From contig NZ_JANIBM010000004.1 in the NCBI RefSeq assembly GCF_024505045.1, positions 186,001 through 250,000 of the forward strand: 64,000 nucleotides of DNA, read 5' to 3'. Origin of the DNA: Methylomonas aurea (GTDB taxonomy: Bacteria > Pseudomonadota > Gammaproteobacteria > Methylococcales > Methylomonadaceae). Shown here in pieces: positions 44,143 to 53,436 of this stretch. The notes below the pieces were generated by a model. The model made no database searches and was not told the DNA's origin. It was given only the letters and a program-made list of their open reading frames with translations. Position 1 is the stretch's first letter. Each line of letters starts with the position of its first letter. The translations under genes were made by a program, and so were the position numbers.

Positions 44143-44415
44143 GCGCGACGGTTTTCGTCCCGTTATTCCGCCCCGAGCATCGCAGCTTTTGGTGAGAATA
44201 GCCCGATAGGGGAGCGGCAGGGATGCCGCTCGTTTTCGGAGGGCCAAGGATGGCCCTTCCGAAAACCCTCACCAAAAGCGAGAAGCGCAGGATTAAGGCG
44301 GAATGTCGGGTGGCCTTTCTTTTGGTGACTTTTCTTTGGCCAAGCAAAGAAAAGTCACTCGGCTGTCGGGCCGAGACCCGACTTCAAACAAACTCCGTCG
44401 CGGCAGCGACACAAC
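44143..44415 (-). repeat. Structured dispersed repeat, copy 8 (reverse), abutting the kinase start
   Basis: About 273 bp, reverse. In forward sense: H1 GTCGC/GCGAC; H2 GTCGGG/CCCGAC; H3 GTGACTTTTCTTTG/CAAAGAAAAGTCAC; H4 ATTCCGCC/GGCGGAAT; H7 GAGCGGCA/TGCCGCTC. H5 reads GCTTTTGGTGAG against CTCACCAAAAGC, changed at one pair (C-G to T-A) relative to copy 1 and still fully paired. Its H1 end stops three bases before the kinase ATG at 44419. Confidence 0.9.
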
Positions 44416-44418
44416 CAA

Positions 44419-47400
44419 ATGAAAACCATCCACCAAAACATCACCAAAATCCGCCGCGACTACAACGCCCTGGTCGCCAACGAAACCCTGGAAGACTACG
44501 CGCTACGCTATGCGCCGCGCAGTTTCCGCAAATGGTCGGAGTTCCAGGTCGCCAACACCGCGTTCGGTTCGACCTCGTTTCTGGTGCTGGAAGCGATCGG
44601 CGGCTTTCTGTCGATCAACTACGGCTTTACCAACGCTTTCTGGGCCATCATCGCCGTCGGCATCGTCATTTTCATCACCTCGCTGCCGATCAGCTATTAC
44701 GCCGCCCGCTTTCATATCGACATCGATCTGCTGACCCGCGCCGCCGGCTTCGGCTACATCGGCTCGACCGTTACCTCGCTGATTTACGCTTCGTTCACCT
44801 TCACGCTGTTTGCGTTGGAAGCTTCGATCATGTCGCTGGCGCTGGAATTGTATTTTCAGATTCCGTTGGCGTACGCCCATGTGGTCAGCGCGGTCATCGT
44901 GGTGCCGCTGGTGACCTTCGGCATCACCACCATCAGCCGGATGCAGCTTTGGACCCAGCCGGTCTGGCTGTTGTTGTTGATCGCGCCGTATATCGCGGTG
45001 GCGCGGGCCGAGCCGGAAGCGTTGATGACGTTGGAAACCTATTTCTGGATTGCCGGCAGCGGCCAGGGTTTCGATTGGCTGCTGTTCGGCAGCGCGGCGA
45101 CGGTGGCCTGTTCGATGGTGGCGCAGATCGGCGAGCAGGTCGACTTTCTGCGCTTCTTGCCGGATAAAACCGAGCAAAACAAATGGCGCTGGTGGGGGGC
45201 GATGTTGGCGGCCGGACCGGGTTGGGTGGTATTCGGCGTGGTGCGGCAGTTGTTGGGGGCGTTGTTGGCGCACTTGGCGATCCGCCACGGCATTCCCGCC
45301 GAGCATGCCCACGAGCCGACCCAGATGTATCTGGTGGCGTACAACGAATTATTCGACAATCCGCAATGGGCGTTGGCTGCCACCACCTTGTTTGTGGTGT
45401 TGAGCCAGCTCAAGATCAATGTCACCAACGCCTATGCCGGCTCGCTGGCCTGGTCCAATTTCTTCTCGCGTCTGACCCACAGTCATCCGGGGCGGGTAGT
45501 GTGGTTATTGTTCAACGTGCTGATCGCGCTGCTGTTGATGGAATTCGGCGTGTTCGGCGCGCTGGAGAAGGTGCTGGGCTTGTTTTCGAATATGTCGATC
45601 GCCTGGATCAGCACCGTCGCCGCCGAATTGATGATCAACAAGCCCTTGGGCTTGAGCCCGAAGGAAGTCGAGTTCAAGCGGGCTTATCTGTCCGATTTGA
45701 ATCCGGTCGGTATGGTCTCGACTTTCGTCGCATCGCTGGTGTCGATTCTGGCTTACGTCGGTTTGTTCGGCGAGTGGCCCAAAGCCTTCTCGGCCTTGAT
45801 CGCGTTGGGCTTGGCCTTTGCGCTGGTGCCGGCGCTGGCCTGGTTCAGCCAGGGCAAACATTATCTGGCACGCGACCGCGACGAGCGCAACCGCTACGCC
45901 CGCAACACCTGTTCGATTTGCGAAAACGAGTTCGAACACGACGACGTGGCTTATTGCCCGGCTTACGGCGGCAGTATCTGTTCGCTGTGCTGTACGCTGG
46001 ATGCCCGCTGCCTGGATAGCTGCAAGGTCGGATTTCGCTTCGACGACTATTTGGAGCGGATGGCCAAATACGGCCTGCCCGAATTTCTGAGTCTGCATGC
46101 GCGGATGCGTTTATTGCGCTTCGGTTTGCTGTTCGGCTTTCTGGCGGTGCTTACCGGTATTTTCATCAGCATCATCTATTACCAGGATTTGCTCAGCATT
46201 CGCCGCGATACTGCGGCCTTCCAGTTGTTGTTGAATAATTTTTTGAAAATCTATGCCTCGTTGCTGGTCTTCATCGGCCTATGCACCTGGTGGTTGATTC
46301 TGAACGCGGAAAGCCGCCGCGTCGCCCATGAGGAGACTGCCAAGCAGACCCAACTGCTGCTGCAGGAAATCGATGAGCACAAGAAGACCGACAGCAAACT
46401 GCAACAAGCGATGAAACTGGCCGACAGCGCGAATCAGGCCAAAAGCCGCTTCCTGAGCAGCATGAGTCACGAGATTCGCTCGCCGTTGAACAGCATCATC
46501 GGCTACGCCCATATCCTGCATCAGGACCCGGAGATTCCGCCGCATCGCAAGCAGGCCGTGGAAACCTTGAAGCGTAGCGGCGAACATTTGTGCGCGCTGG
46601 TCGAGGATATTCTGGACATCGCCCGGATCGAGGCGCGCAAATTCGAATTGAAATATCAAACCTTCAATTTCCCGGAGTTTATCGAGCATTTGGTGCATAC
46701 CTACCGGGTCCAGGCCGAGGATAAGGGCTTGAGTTTCAACTGCCAGATCGGCAACCAGTTGCCGCAACGGGTGCGCGGTGACGAGAAGCGGGTAGGGCAG
46801 ATTCTGATCAATCTGCTGGGCAATGCGGTCAAGTTTACCGAGCAAGGCGAGATCGTGTTTCGCATCGGTTACAGCGGCGGTGTCGCCAGTTTTCAGGTTA
46901 TCGATAGCGGTGCCGGGATCGACGAGGAACATTTGCAGAATATTTTTCAACCGTTCACCCGCGTCAATCAACCGACCGGCAATGCGGTGGCTGGCGCCGG
47001 GCTGGGTTTGACCATCAGTAAAATTCTGACCGAGGTGATGGGCGGGGAGTTGACTGTGAAAAGCCAGGTAGGGCAGGGCTCGACCTTTACCGTGCGCTTG
47101 CTGTTGCCCAGCCAGGGAGCCGATGCCGAGCCGGATCAAGCCGCCGCGATCGCCGGCTACCGCGGCGCCAGACGCAGAATTATGGTGGTCGACGACCAGC
47201 GCGAGCACCGCGAGCTGTTGCTGGACATGCTGGAGCCGTTGGGTTTTTATCTGAGCGAAGCCGATTCCGGCGAGCAATGTCTGGAAAAAGTGGCCGAGGA
47301 GCGGCCGGATTTGATCTTGCTGGATATTTCGATGCGCGGCATGAACGGCATCGAAACCGCGATGCTGTTGCGCGAGCGCGGCTGCAGCGTACCGATCGTG

Positions 47401-47796
47401 ATCCTGAGCGCGAATGCCTATGCTAGCGACCGAATGGCGGCGCTGAATGCCGGCTGCAACGACTTCCTGGCCAAGCCGATCCAGGTGCGGGAGTTGATGC
47501 ACAAACTGAAACTGTATCTGGCACTGGATTGGTTGTATTGCGACGACCCCGTTGCGGCTGCCGCTGCCGCCGCTGCACAAGAGATGCTGATTCCTCCGGC
47601 GGAATTGCTGGCCGACTGCGTCGACTACGTGCGGATCGGCGATTTGATGGGCTTGAAGAAGGTCTTGCAACGCCTGTCGGTGCAACAGCCGCAGTATGCG
47701 CTGTTTTTTGCCAAGTTGCAGACGTTGGCCAACGAATTCAAGTTGGGCCAAATCCGGCAATTATTGAATATGACCAAACAGGAGGCAGGACGATGA
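44419..47796 (+). CDS. NCS1-type transporter fused to hybrid histidine kinase
   Basis: 1125 residues. Residues ~30-480 form a twelve-helix permease-like domain of the nucleobase/cation (NCS1, purine-cytosine permease) type. Residues ~497-534 form a cysteine-rich segment (CSICENEF...CPAY...CSLCC...C...SC) that looks zinc-binding. Two further membrane helices follow, then a coil, HisKA with SMSHEIRSPL (H684), a HATPase domain (NLLGNAVKF, GAGLGLTISK) and a receiver domain (MVVDDQ, D969). By analogy to CbrA-type transporter-kinases it would sense or carry a nitrogen compound. The stop overlaps the response regulator start. No Shine-Dalgarno is visible: the repeat ends three bases before the ATG. 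Confidence 0.9.
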   Translation: MKTIHQNITKIRRDYNALVANETLEDYALRYAPRSFRKWSEFQVANTAFGSTSFLVLEAIGGFLSINYGFTNAFWAIIAVGIVIFITSLPISYYAARFHIDIDLLTRAAGFGYIGSTVTSLIYASFTFTLFALEASIMSLALELYFQIPLAYAHVVSAVIVVPLVTFGITTISRMQLWTQPVWLLLLIAPYIAVARAEPEALMTLETYFWIAGSGQGFDWLLFGSAATVACSMVAQIGEQVDFLRFLPDKTEQNKWRWWGAMLAAGPGWVVFGVVRQLLGALLAHLAIRHGIPAEHAHEPTQMYLVAYNELFDNPQWALAATTLFVVLSQLKINVTNAYAGSLAWSNFFSRLTHSHPGRVVWLLFNVLIALLLMEFGVFGALEKVLGLFSNMSIAWISTVAAELMINKPLGLSPKEVEFKRAYLSDLNPVGMVSTFVASLVSILAYVGLFGEWPKAFSALIALGLAFALVPALAWFSQGKHYLARDRDERNRYARNTCSICENEFEHDDVAYCPAYGGSICSLCCTLDARCLDSCKVGFRFDDYLERMAKYGLPEFLSLHARMRLLRFGLLFGFLAVLTGIFISIIYYQDLLSIRRDTAAFQLLLNNFLKIYASLLVFIGLCTWWLILNAESRRVAHEETAKQTQLLLQEIDEHKKTDSKLQQAMKLADSANQAKSRFLSSMSHEIRSPLNSIIGYAHILHQDPEIPPHRKQAVETLKRSGEHLCALVEDILDIARIEARKFELKYQTFNFPEFIEHLVHTYRVQAEDKGLSFNCQIGNQLPQRVRGDEKRVGQILINLLGNAVKFTEQGEIVFRIGYSGGVASFQVIDSGAGIDEEHLQNIFQPFTRVNQPTGNAVAGAGLGLTISKILTEVMGGELTVKSQVGQGSTFTVRLLLPSQGADAEPDQAAAIAGYRGARRRIMVVDDQREHRELLLDMLEPLGFYLSEADSGEQCLEKVAEERPDLILLDISMRGMNGIETAMLLRERGCSVPIVILSANAYASDRMAALNAGCNDFLAKPIQVRELMHKLKLYLALDWLYCDDPVAAAAAAAAQEMLIPPAELLADCVDYVRIGDLMGLKKVLQRLSVQQPQYALFFAKLQTLANEFKLGQIRQLLNMTKQEAGR

Positions 47797-48722
47797 CGGA
47801 AGCGGCTTTCAGCAACGGCACGGTATTGATCGTCGACGATACCCCGGGCAATTTGGCTTTGCTGTCCGATACGCTGTCGGAAGCCAATTACCGCGTATTG
47901 GTAGCCACCGACGGCAGTTCGGCGCTGGAACAAATCCAATACATCAAGCCCGACATCATTTTGCTGGACGTGATGATGCCGGGGATCGACGGTTTCGAAA
48001 CCTGTAGCCGGTTGAAGGCGGATCCGGCCACGGCGGCGATTCCGGTATTGTTCATGACCGGCCTCAGCGAATTGGAAAACTTGCTGCGCGGCTTCGGCGA
48101 AGGCGCGCTGGATTACATCGTCAAGCCGATCCGGCCGGCCGAAGTGTTGGCGCGGATCGAAGTGCACCTGACTCAGACCCGCAATCTGCTCCGAGCCGAG
48201 CAGTTACTGAACCATGGCGAGTTTGCCGCGCTGGCGGTCGACGCCGGCGGCCAAATCCATTGGCGGACGCCGGCCGGGGCGCGATGGCTGGCTGATTTCA
48301 AGGCATTCCAGGGGGTGGACGTAGCGCTTGATAGCGACAGTGTGTTACCGGAGGGCATGCTGGGCTGGTTTCAACGCTGGTTGCGCCAATCCGGCCGAAC
48401 CGAGGCCGATTCGGAACCGCACCGGCTGGTGCCGGGATTCGCGGTCACGGTTAACGCCTGCGAGCAACCCGGCGAGTACCTGCTGCTGTTGCAGCGCGAC
48501 GATGCCCAGTGGAGTCCGCAGACGCTTCGCGAAAGGCTGAAACTGACTTTTCGCGAAGCCGAAATTCTGATGTGGATCGCCCGCGGCAAGACCAACAAGG
48601 AGATCGGCATTATCCTCAGTACCAGCCCCAGAACCGTGAACAAACACCTGGAACATATATTCGAAAAACTTGGTGTTTCGACCCGGGCGGCGGCGGTAGC
48701 GCTGGCGATGCAGCGCGGTTGA
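47793..48722 (+). CDS. LuxR-type response regulator partner of the transporter-kinase
   Basis: 309 residues from the ATG overlapping the kinase stop (the frame's upstream extension is a shadow). Receiver domain: VLIVDDTPGNLALLSDTL with phospho-acceptor D59 in LLDVMMPGIDG and KPIRP. A middle segment (~130-230) resembles a small PAS-like input. The C-terminal LuxR helix-turn-helix is LTFREAEILMWIARGKTNKEIGIILSTSPRTVNKHLEHIFEKLGV. It should bind DNA when phosphorylated by the adjacent kinase. Targets are not visible; the neighbouring urea module is the obvious candidate. A bidirectional terminator follows. Confidence 0.94.
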   Translation: MTEAAFSNGTVLIVDDTPGNLALLSDTLSEANYRVLVATDGSSALEQIQYIKPDIILLDVMMPGIDGFETCSRLKADPATAAIPVLFMTGLSELENLLRGFGEGALDYIVKPIRPAEVLARIEVHLTQTRNLLRAEQLLNHGEFAALAVDAGGQIHWRTPAGARWLADFKAFQGVDVALDSDSVLPEGMLGWFQRWLRQSGRTEADSEPHRLVPGFAVTVNACEQPGEYLLLLQRDDAQWSPQTLRERLKLTFREAEILMWIARGKTNKEIGIILSTSPRTVNKHLEHIFEKLGVSTRAAAVALAMQRG

Positions 48723-48743
48723 GATGTTCGCTCTACGGGCAAT

Positions 48744-48781
48744 AAAAAGGCCCGTAGCTTTTTCGGCTACAGGCCTTTTTT
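48744..48781. terminator. Bidirectional intrinsic terminator
   Basis: AAAAAGGCC(c)GTAGC - ttttcg loop region - GCTAC(a)GGCCTTTTT: a strong stem flanked by A-run and T-run, so it can end transcription both of the response regulator (+) and of fabG (-), which converge here. Confidence 0.9.
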
Positions 48782-48803
48782 GTCCAGCTTGTCCGGATGC
48801 CGG

Positions 48804-49532
48804 TTAGGGCATGTACATGCCGCCGTTGACGTGCAGGGTTTCGCCGGTGATATAGGAAGCTTGTTCGGAGGCGAGGAAAGATACCGCGTGGGCGATTTCT
48901 TCCGGTTGGCCGAGGCGGCCCAGCGCAATAGAACCGAGCAGGGCGGTCTTGATCTCTTCGGACAATTCTTTGGTCATGTCGGTATCGATGAAACCTGGCG
49001 CGACGGTGTTGACGGTGATGCCGCGCGAACCGACTTCTTTGGCCATCGACTTGGCGAAACCGACCATGCCGGCCTTGGCTGCGGCATAGTTGGTCTGGCC
49101 GGCGTTACCGGTCGAACCGACCACCGACGAGATATTGATGATCCGGCCGTAGCGGGCTTTCATCATGCTGCGCAACACGGCTTTGCTCATCCGGAAGATC
49201 GAGGTCAGGTTGGTGTTGATGATATCGTCCCATTCCTCGTCCTTCATCCGCATCAACAGGTTGTCGCGGGTGATGCCGGCGTTGTTGATCAGAACCGCTG
49301 GCGTGCCGTATTCGTCGCCGGCGGTTTTGATGAAGTTTTCGATGTCGGCGGCGTCGGCCACGTTCAATTTGTAGCCTTTGCCGTTGTCGCCCAGGTAGGC
49401 GGAAATAGCCTCGGCGCCGCTATCGGATGTGGCGGTGCCCAGTACGTAAAAGCCGTCTGCGGCCAGTCTTTCGGCGATGGCCCGGCCGATGCCGCGGCTG
49501 GCGCCGGTAACGATGGCGGTTTTCTTATCCAC
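48804..49532 (-). CDS. fabG: 3-oxoacyl-ACP reductase FabG
   Basis: 242 residues from a GTG at 49532 (VDKKTAIVTGASRGIG), with GGAG about ten bases upstream; it overlaps the fabD stop by 8 bases. A longer frame up to 49592 only shadows fabD. The SDR features are TGASRGIG (NADPH), NNAG, the catalytic serine in ISSVVGSTG and YAAAKAG with Tyr and Lys. It reduces 3-oxoacyl-ACP in fatty acid elongation. It is the last gene of the fab block; acpP and fabF, which commonly follow, are replaced here by a terminator and a convergent gene. Confidence 0.96.
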   Translation of the reverse strand: MDKKTAIVTGASRGIGRAIAERLAADGFYVLGTATSDSGAEAISAYLGDNGKGYKLNVADAADIENFIKTAGDEYGTPAVLINNAGITRDNLLMRMKDEEWDDIINTNLTSIFRMSKAVLRSMMKARYGRIINISSVVGSTGNAGQTNYAAAKAGMVGFAKSMAKEVGSRGITVNTVAPGFIDTDMTKELSEEIKTALLGSIALGRLGQPEEIAHAVSFLASEQASYITGETLHVNGGMYMP

Positions 49533-50481
49533 GGAGTTGCTCCACAACGTTGTTGATGGTTTCGATGTCGTACAAGGTGAAGTGGGCGGCATCGGGGGCG
49601 ATGCGCTTGTTCAAGCCCATCAGCACTTTGCCGGGGCCGCATTCGACGAAGGCGGTGACGCCTTGCTCGTGCATGAATTTGATACTTTCCACCCAGCGTA
49701 CCGGCTTGAACAATTGCTCTTTCAGCGCGTAGCGGATCACTTCCGGCGAGCCGTGCGATTTGACGTCGGCATTATGGATCAAGGTGGTATTTGGCATGTC
49801 GACATTCAGGCTTTGCAGAATCTCGTTCAGCCGGTCGGAGGCTGCTTCCATCAGGGCGCAATGCGACGGCACGCTGACCGGCAGCTTCAAGGCGCGTTTG
49901 GCGCCCAGCGCCTTCAACGCGTCGATGGCGCGGTCGACCGCGGCGGTCTGGCCGGCGATGACGACTTGGCCCGGCGCGTTGAAATTGGCGGCGGCGACGA
50001 TTTCGCCGTTGGCGACTTCGGCACAGGTATTGACGACCTGGTGGTCTTCCAAGCCCAAAATGGCGGCCATCGCGCCTTCGCCGGCCGGTACCGCTTCCTG
50101 CATCAGTCGGCCGCGGGCTGCGACCAGCTTCACCGCGTCTTCGAAGCCCATCGCTCCGGAACAGACCAAGGCGGTATATTCGCCCAAACTATGGCCCGCC
50201 ATCCAGGCAGGGCGGATGGGAGTTATTTCACACCAGGCCCGCCATACCGCCACACCGGCGGCCAGCATGGCCGGCTGGGTGTTGTGGGTTTGGTTCAGAT
50301 CGGCTTCCGGGCCGTTGGCGACCAGATTCCACAGATCGAAGCCCAGCGCGTCGGAGGCTTGGGCGAAGGTCTGTTTGACTATGGGACTAGCTTCCGCCAG
50401 CGAGCCGAGCATTCCTACCGCTTGCGAGCCTTGGCCGGGAAACACGAAGGCCAGATTGTAACTTTGTTCGTTAATTGTCAT
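49525..50481 (-). CDS. fabD: Malonyl-CoA:ACP transacylase FabD
   Basis: 318 residues. FVFPGQGSQAVGML is the start motif, GHSLGEYTALVCSGAM holds the nucleophilic serine, and ANFNAPGQVVIAGQTAAVDRAID and VSVPSHCALM (active-site His) are typical. It moves malonyl from CoA to acyl carrier protein. It sits 2 bases from fabH and overlaps fabG, in the standard E. coli-like order. Confidence 0.97.
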   Translation of the reverse strand: MTINEQSYNLAFVFPGQGSQAVGMLGSLAEASPIVKQTFAQASDALGFDLWNLVANGPEADLNQTHNTQPAMLAAGVAVWRAWCEITPIRPAWMAGHSLGEYTALVCSGAMGFEDAVKLVAARGRLMQEAVPAGEGAMAAILGLEDHQVVNTCAEVANGEIVAAANFNAPGQVVIAGQTAAVDRAIDALKALGAKRALKLPVSVPSHCALMEAASDRLNEILQSLNVDMPNTTLIHNADVKSHGSPEVIRYALKEQLFKPVRWVESIKFMHEQGVTAFVECGPGKVLMGLNKRIAPDAAHFTLYDIETINNVVEQLRG

Positions 50482-50483
50482 TG

Positions 50484-51452
50484 TTAATACCTCAGTAATA
50501 CGGAACCCCAGGTGAACCCGGCGCCGAACGCTTCCATCAGCACGGTCTGGCCGCCTTGAATGCGGCCGTCGCGCACGCCTTCGTTAAAGGCGAGTAGTAC
50601 CGATGCCGACGAGGTATTGCCTTGGTTCTCCAAGGTCAGAATCACTTGATCCATCGACATGCCGAGTTTTTTTGCGGTGGCGGCAATGATGCGGGTGTTG
50701 GCTTGGTGAGGTACCAGCCAGTCGATATCGCTTTGCTGCAAGCCGTTGGCGGCCAGGGTTTCGTCGACGATCCGGCCCAGCGTGTTGACCGCGACTTTGA
50801 ATACTTCGTTGCCGCGCATGCTGATGAAGGCCAACTCGTGCTGTTTGGCCTCGGCTGCGACTTGCGGATTCGGGCAATACAACAGGTCTTCGTAGCCGCC
50901 GTCGGAATGGATATGGGTGGACAAAATGCCCGGCTCCGTGCCGGCAGTCAGCAGGATTGCGCCGGCACCGTCGCCGAACAGAATGCAGGTGCTACGGTCG
51001 CTCCAGTCGACGATCCGCGAGCAGATTTCGCTGCCGACCACCAGCACGTTGTTGGCGAACCCGGTTTTGATGTATTGGTCGGCAATGCTGAGACCGTAAA
51101 CCGAACCGGAACAAGCCGCCTGAATATCGAAGCCGACGGCGTGTTTGATGCCCAGCCGCTCTTGCAACAGGCAGGCGGTGCTCGGGTAGACTCGCTCAGG
51201 CGTGCCGGTGGCGACGATGATCATGTCGATGTCGGTCGCGGCGATGCCAGCCATGTCGATGGCCTGCCGAGCGGCGATTTCGGCCATACTTGAGGCGGTT
51301 TCCTCCGGGCCGGCGATGCGTCGGCTTTTGATCCCGGTGCGTTCGTAAATCCAGCTGTCGGAGGTGTCGACCATGCTGGAAATATCGTCGTTGGTACGGA
51401 TTATCGGCGGCAAATAGCCGCCGGTGCCGATTACCTTGGTCCAGCGGTTCAT
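50484..51452 (-). CDS. fabH: 3-oxoacyl-ACP synthase III FabH
   Basis: 322 residues. The catalytic triad is visible: Cys in [13 protein letters not shown], His in [11 protein letters not shown] and Asn in [32 protein letters not shown] is the usual start. It condenses acetyl-CoA with malonyl-ACP to open fatty acid synthesis. It overlaps plsX by 4 bases. Confidence 0.97.
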   Translation of the reverse strand: MNRWTKVIGTGGYLPPIIRTNDDISSMVDTSDSWIYERTGIKSRRIAGPEETASSMAEIAARQAIDMAGIAATDIDMIIVATGTPERVYPSTACLLQERLGIKHAVGFDIQAACSGSVYGLSIADQYIKTGFANNVLVVGSEICSRIVDWSDRSTCILFGDGAGAILLTAGTEPGILSTHIHSDGGYEDLLYCPNPQVAAEAKQHELAFISMRGNEVFKVAVNTLGRIVDETLAANGLQQSDIDWLVPHQANTRIIAATAKKLGMSMDQVILTLENQGNTSSASVLLAFNEGVRDGRIQGGQTVLMEAFGAGFTWGSVLLRY

Positions 51453-52477
51453 GGTGCGGCCTTCTGTGCCAGTGCGACTTCCAGTTTTTCGCTGATTTTA
51501 CGGATAACGCCTTGCTCGACTTCCAGTTCGGCCAGATGTATGGCGGTTTCGAAGGCCAGAGCGTCGGCGCCGCCGTGGCTTTTGATCACCAGGCCGCGCA
51601 GGCCGATGAAGCTGGCGCCGTTGTAGAGGCGCGGATCGATGCTGTCTTTGAATTGTTTCAGCACCGGATAGGCTGCCAGACCGGCCACTTTGGTCAGCCA
51701 GTTTTTGGAGAAGCTGTCCTTCAATTTGGAGCCGATCATTTTTGCGGCACCTTCGATCGATTTCAGGGCAACGTTGCCGACGAAGCCGTCGGTGACGATC
51801 AGATCGACTTTGACGTTGCCGGCGTTGATGGAGTTGCCTTCGACATACCCGATGTAGTTCAGCGAGGAGTTTTCCAGCAATTTGGCGGCAGCTTTGACTT
51901 GCTCGTTGCCTTTCATATCTTCCTCGCCGATATTCAGCAAGCCGATACGCGGCCTTTCGATGTTTTCCACCGCTTTGACCACTTCCTCACCCATCACGGC
52001 AAATTGGTATAGATGCTCGGCGCTGGAATCGACGTTACCGCCCAAGTCCAGCATGTGGGTATGGCCGAAGGTCGACGGTAAGGTGGAAATGATGGCGGGG
52101 CGGTCGATGCCGGGGATCATTTTCAACACGAAGCGGGCGGTTGCCATCAGCGCGCCGGTATTGCCGGCGCTGACGCACGCGTCGGCCTTACCCTCTTGAA
52201 CCAGGTTGATTGCCACCCGCATCGAAGAATCTTTTTTGTTCTTAAGGGCTTTTTGCGGGGTTTCATCCATTTCCACCACTTGCGAGGCGTGCTGAATACT
52301 GATCCGGCCGTTGAACTCGGCAAGCGCCGGCTCCAGCAGTTTGTTCAGAACCGCTTCGTCGCCAACCATGATGAGTTTCAGATCCGGATTTTTTCTTAAA
52401 CAGGCCAGAGAGGCGGGAACCGTTACTTGCGGACCGAAATCCCCGCCCATGGCGTCGATTGAGAGAGTTGAGCTCAC
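51449..52477 (-). CDS. plsX: Phosphate acyltransferase PlsX
   Basis: 342 residues. [20 protein letters not shown] is the diagnostic start, with [28 protein letters not shown] and [17 protein letters not shown] further on. It makes acyl-phosphate from acyl-ACP for phospholipid synthesis, at the membrane. It precedes fabH and lies about 200 bases downstream of rpmF. Confidence 0.97.
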   Translation of the reverse strand: MSSTLSIDAMGGDFGPQVTVPASLACLRKNPDLKLIMVGDEAVLNKLLEPALAEFNGRISIQHASQVVEMDETPQKALKNKKDSSMRVAINLVQEGKADACVSAGNTGALMATARFVLKMIPGIDRPAIISTLPSTFGHTHMLDLGGNVDSSAEHLYQFAVMGEEVVKAVENIERPRIGLLNIGEEDMKGNEQVKAAAKLLENSSLNYIGYVEGNSINAGNVKVDLIVTDGFVGNVALKSIEGAAKMIGSKLKDSFSKNWLTKVAGLAAYPVLKQFKDSIDPRLYNGASFIGLRGLVIKSHGGADALAFETAIHLAELEVEQGVIRKISEKLEVALAQKAAP

Positions 52478-52677
52478 GCTTATGACTAACCCCAGAAGTT
52501 GAAAGAAGCCAACTGCTGTCGAACAACAAGTTGGCTTTACCCAGAGACTACCGTTTGACCGAAATCGCCGTCCGCCACCTGGCTACCGTTTCCGAAAGCG
52601 CCGGACCCGGCGATACTGCCGCAGCGGCTGGCTCGGGTGCCTAAGGCGCCGACAACAGCGCGGCCGGTTTAAGGCGA

Positions 52678-52860
52678 TTAATCTTCTTCGTGCGCGCCGA
52701 CGATTTGGCGGCCTTTGAAATAACCGTCCGGCGTCATGTGGTGGCGCAGATGGGTTTCCCCGGTCAACGGATCCTGGGCCAGGGTTTTGCCGACCAATGC
52801 ATCGTGTGAACGACGTTGACCGCGTCTGGAACGCGATACTTTGCTCTTTTGTACTGCCAT
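52678..52860 (-). CDS. rpmF: 50S ribosomal protein L32
   Basis: 60 residues. [23 protein letters not shown] is the L32 start. The zinc CxxC pairs found in some L32 are absent, as is usual in gammaproteobacteria. It starts 1 base after the yceD stop, in the conserved yceD-rpmF-plsX order. The 200-base gap before plsX has no further gene. Confidence 0.98.
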   Translation of the reverse strand: MAVQKSKVSRSRRGQRRSHDALVGKTLAQDPLTGETHLRHHMTPDGYFKGRQIVGAHEED

Positions 52861-52861
52861 T

Positions 52862-53380
52862 TCAATCTCCAGTTTTTTTAAGTTTTGCTAAAACAGAAAA
52901 AGGGTTGTTAGCCTTGATCTGACTATCGGTTGCGCCGTAATCGGCGTCTTCGGAACGGTTGCGTTCGATGCATTCGAACGGGTGTCGCGGATAATCCGGC
53001 AACGCCAGCAAAATTTCGTCCTCGATCAAGGCGGTTAACGAAATCGTGTCGCCGTCCAGCATTAACGGCTCGGAATCGTCCAGTTGTTTGGCCTCCTGTA
53101 GCGAAGACACAACAGACAATTTAAAGCTGATATCTACAGGCCATGCCAGCGCCTGCAGGCAGGATTGGCATTCCAGTTGAATGTCCCCCCCGATATGGCC
53201 GGACACGCTAACCCGCTTACCCTCTTTGCCGAATTCGATTCGGACTTGTAAGGTGCCGCTACGGTCAACCACGCTGTCGGCTAAGCGTTCCAGGGTGGCG
53301 ATGTTCAATTCCCCGGCCAATACGCTACGTCTTTCAGCGAACAGCAGAGGATCGATATGGTCGGGAAACTTGTCTGACAT
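52862..53380 (-). CDS. yceD: YceD/DUF177 family protein (23S rRNA accumulation factor)
   Basis: 172 residues. [46 protein letters not shown] and [23 protein letters not shown] are typical DUF177. One CxxC is present (CQSC). The family is associated with ribosomal RNA and its gene nearly always precedes rpmF, as here. It is transcribed divergently from maf. Confidence 0.94.
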   Translation of the reverse strand: MSDKFPDHIDPLLFAERRSVLAGELNIATLERLADSVVDRSGTLQVRIEFGKEGKRVSVSGHIGGDIQLECQSCLQALAWPVDISFKLSVVSSLQEAKQLDDSEPLMLDGDTISLTALIEDEILLALPDYPRHPFECIERNRSEDADYGATDSQIKANNPFSVLAKLKKTGD

Positions 53381-53436
53381 AACTGTACAATGATACAGAT
53401 ATCAGACTGTTGCGTCAAACTGACAACATACTAACC

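Noticed and set aside
46279-47760. 493-codon minus-strand frame opposite the kinase C-terminal half
   Set aside because: Antisense of HisKA, HATPase and receiver motifs.
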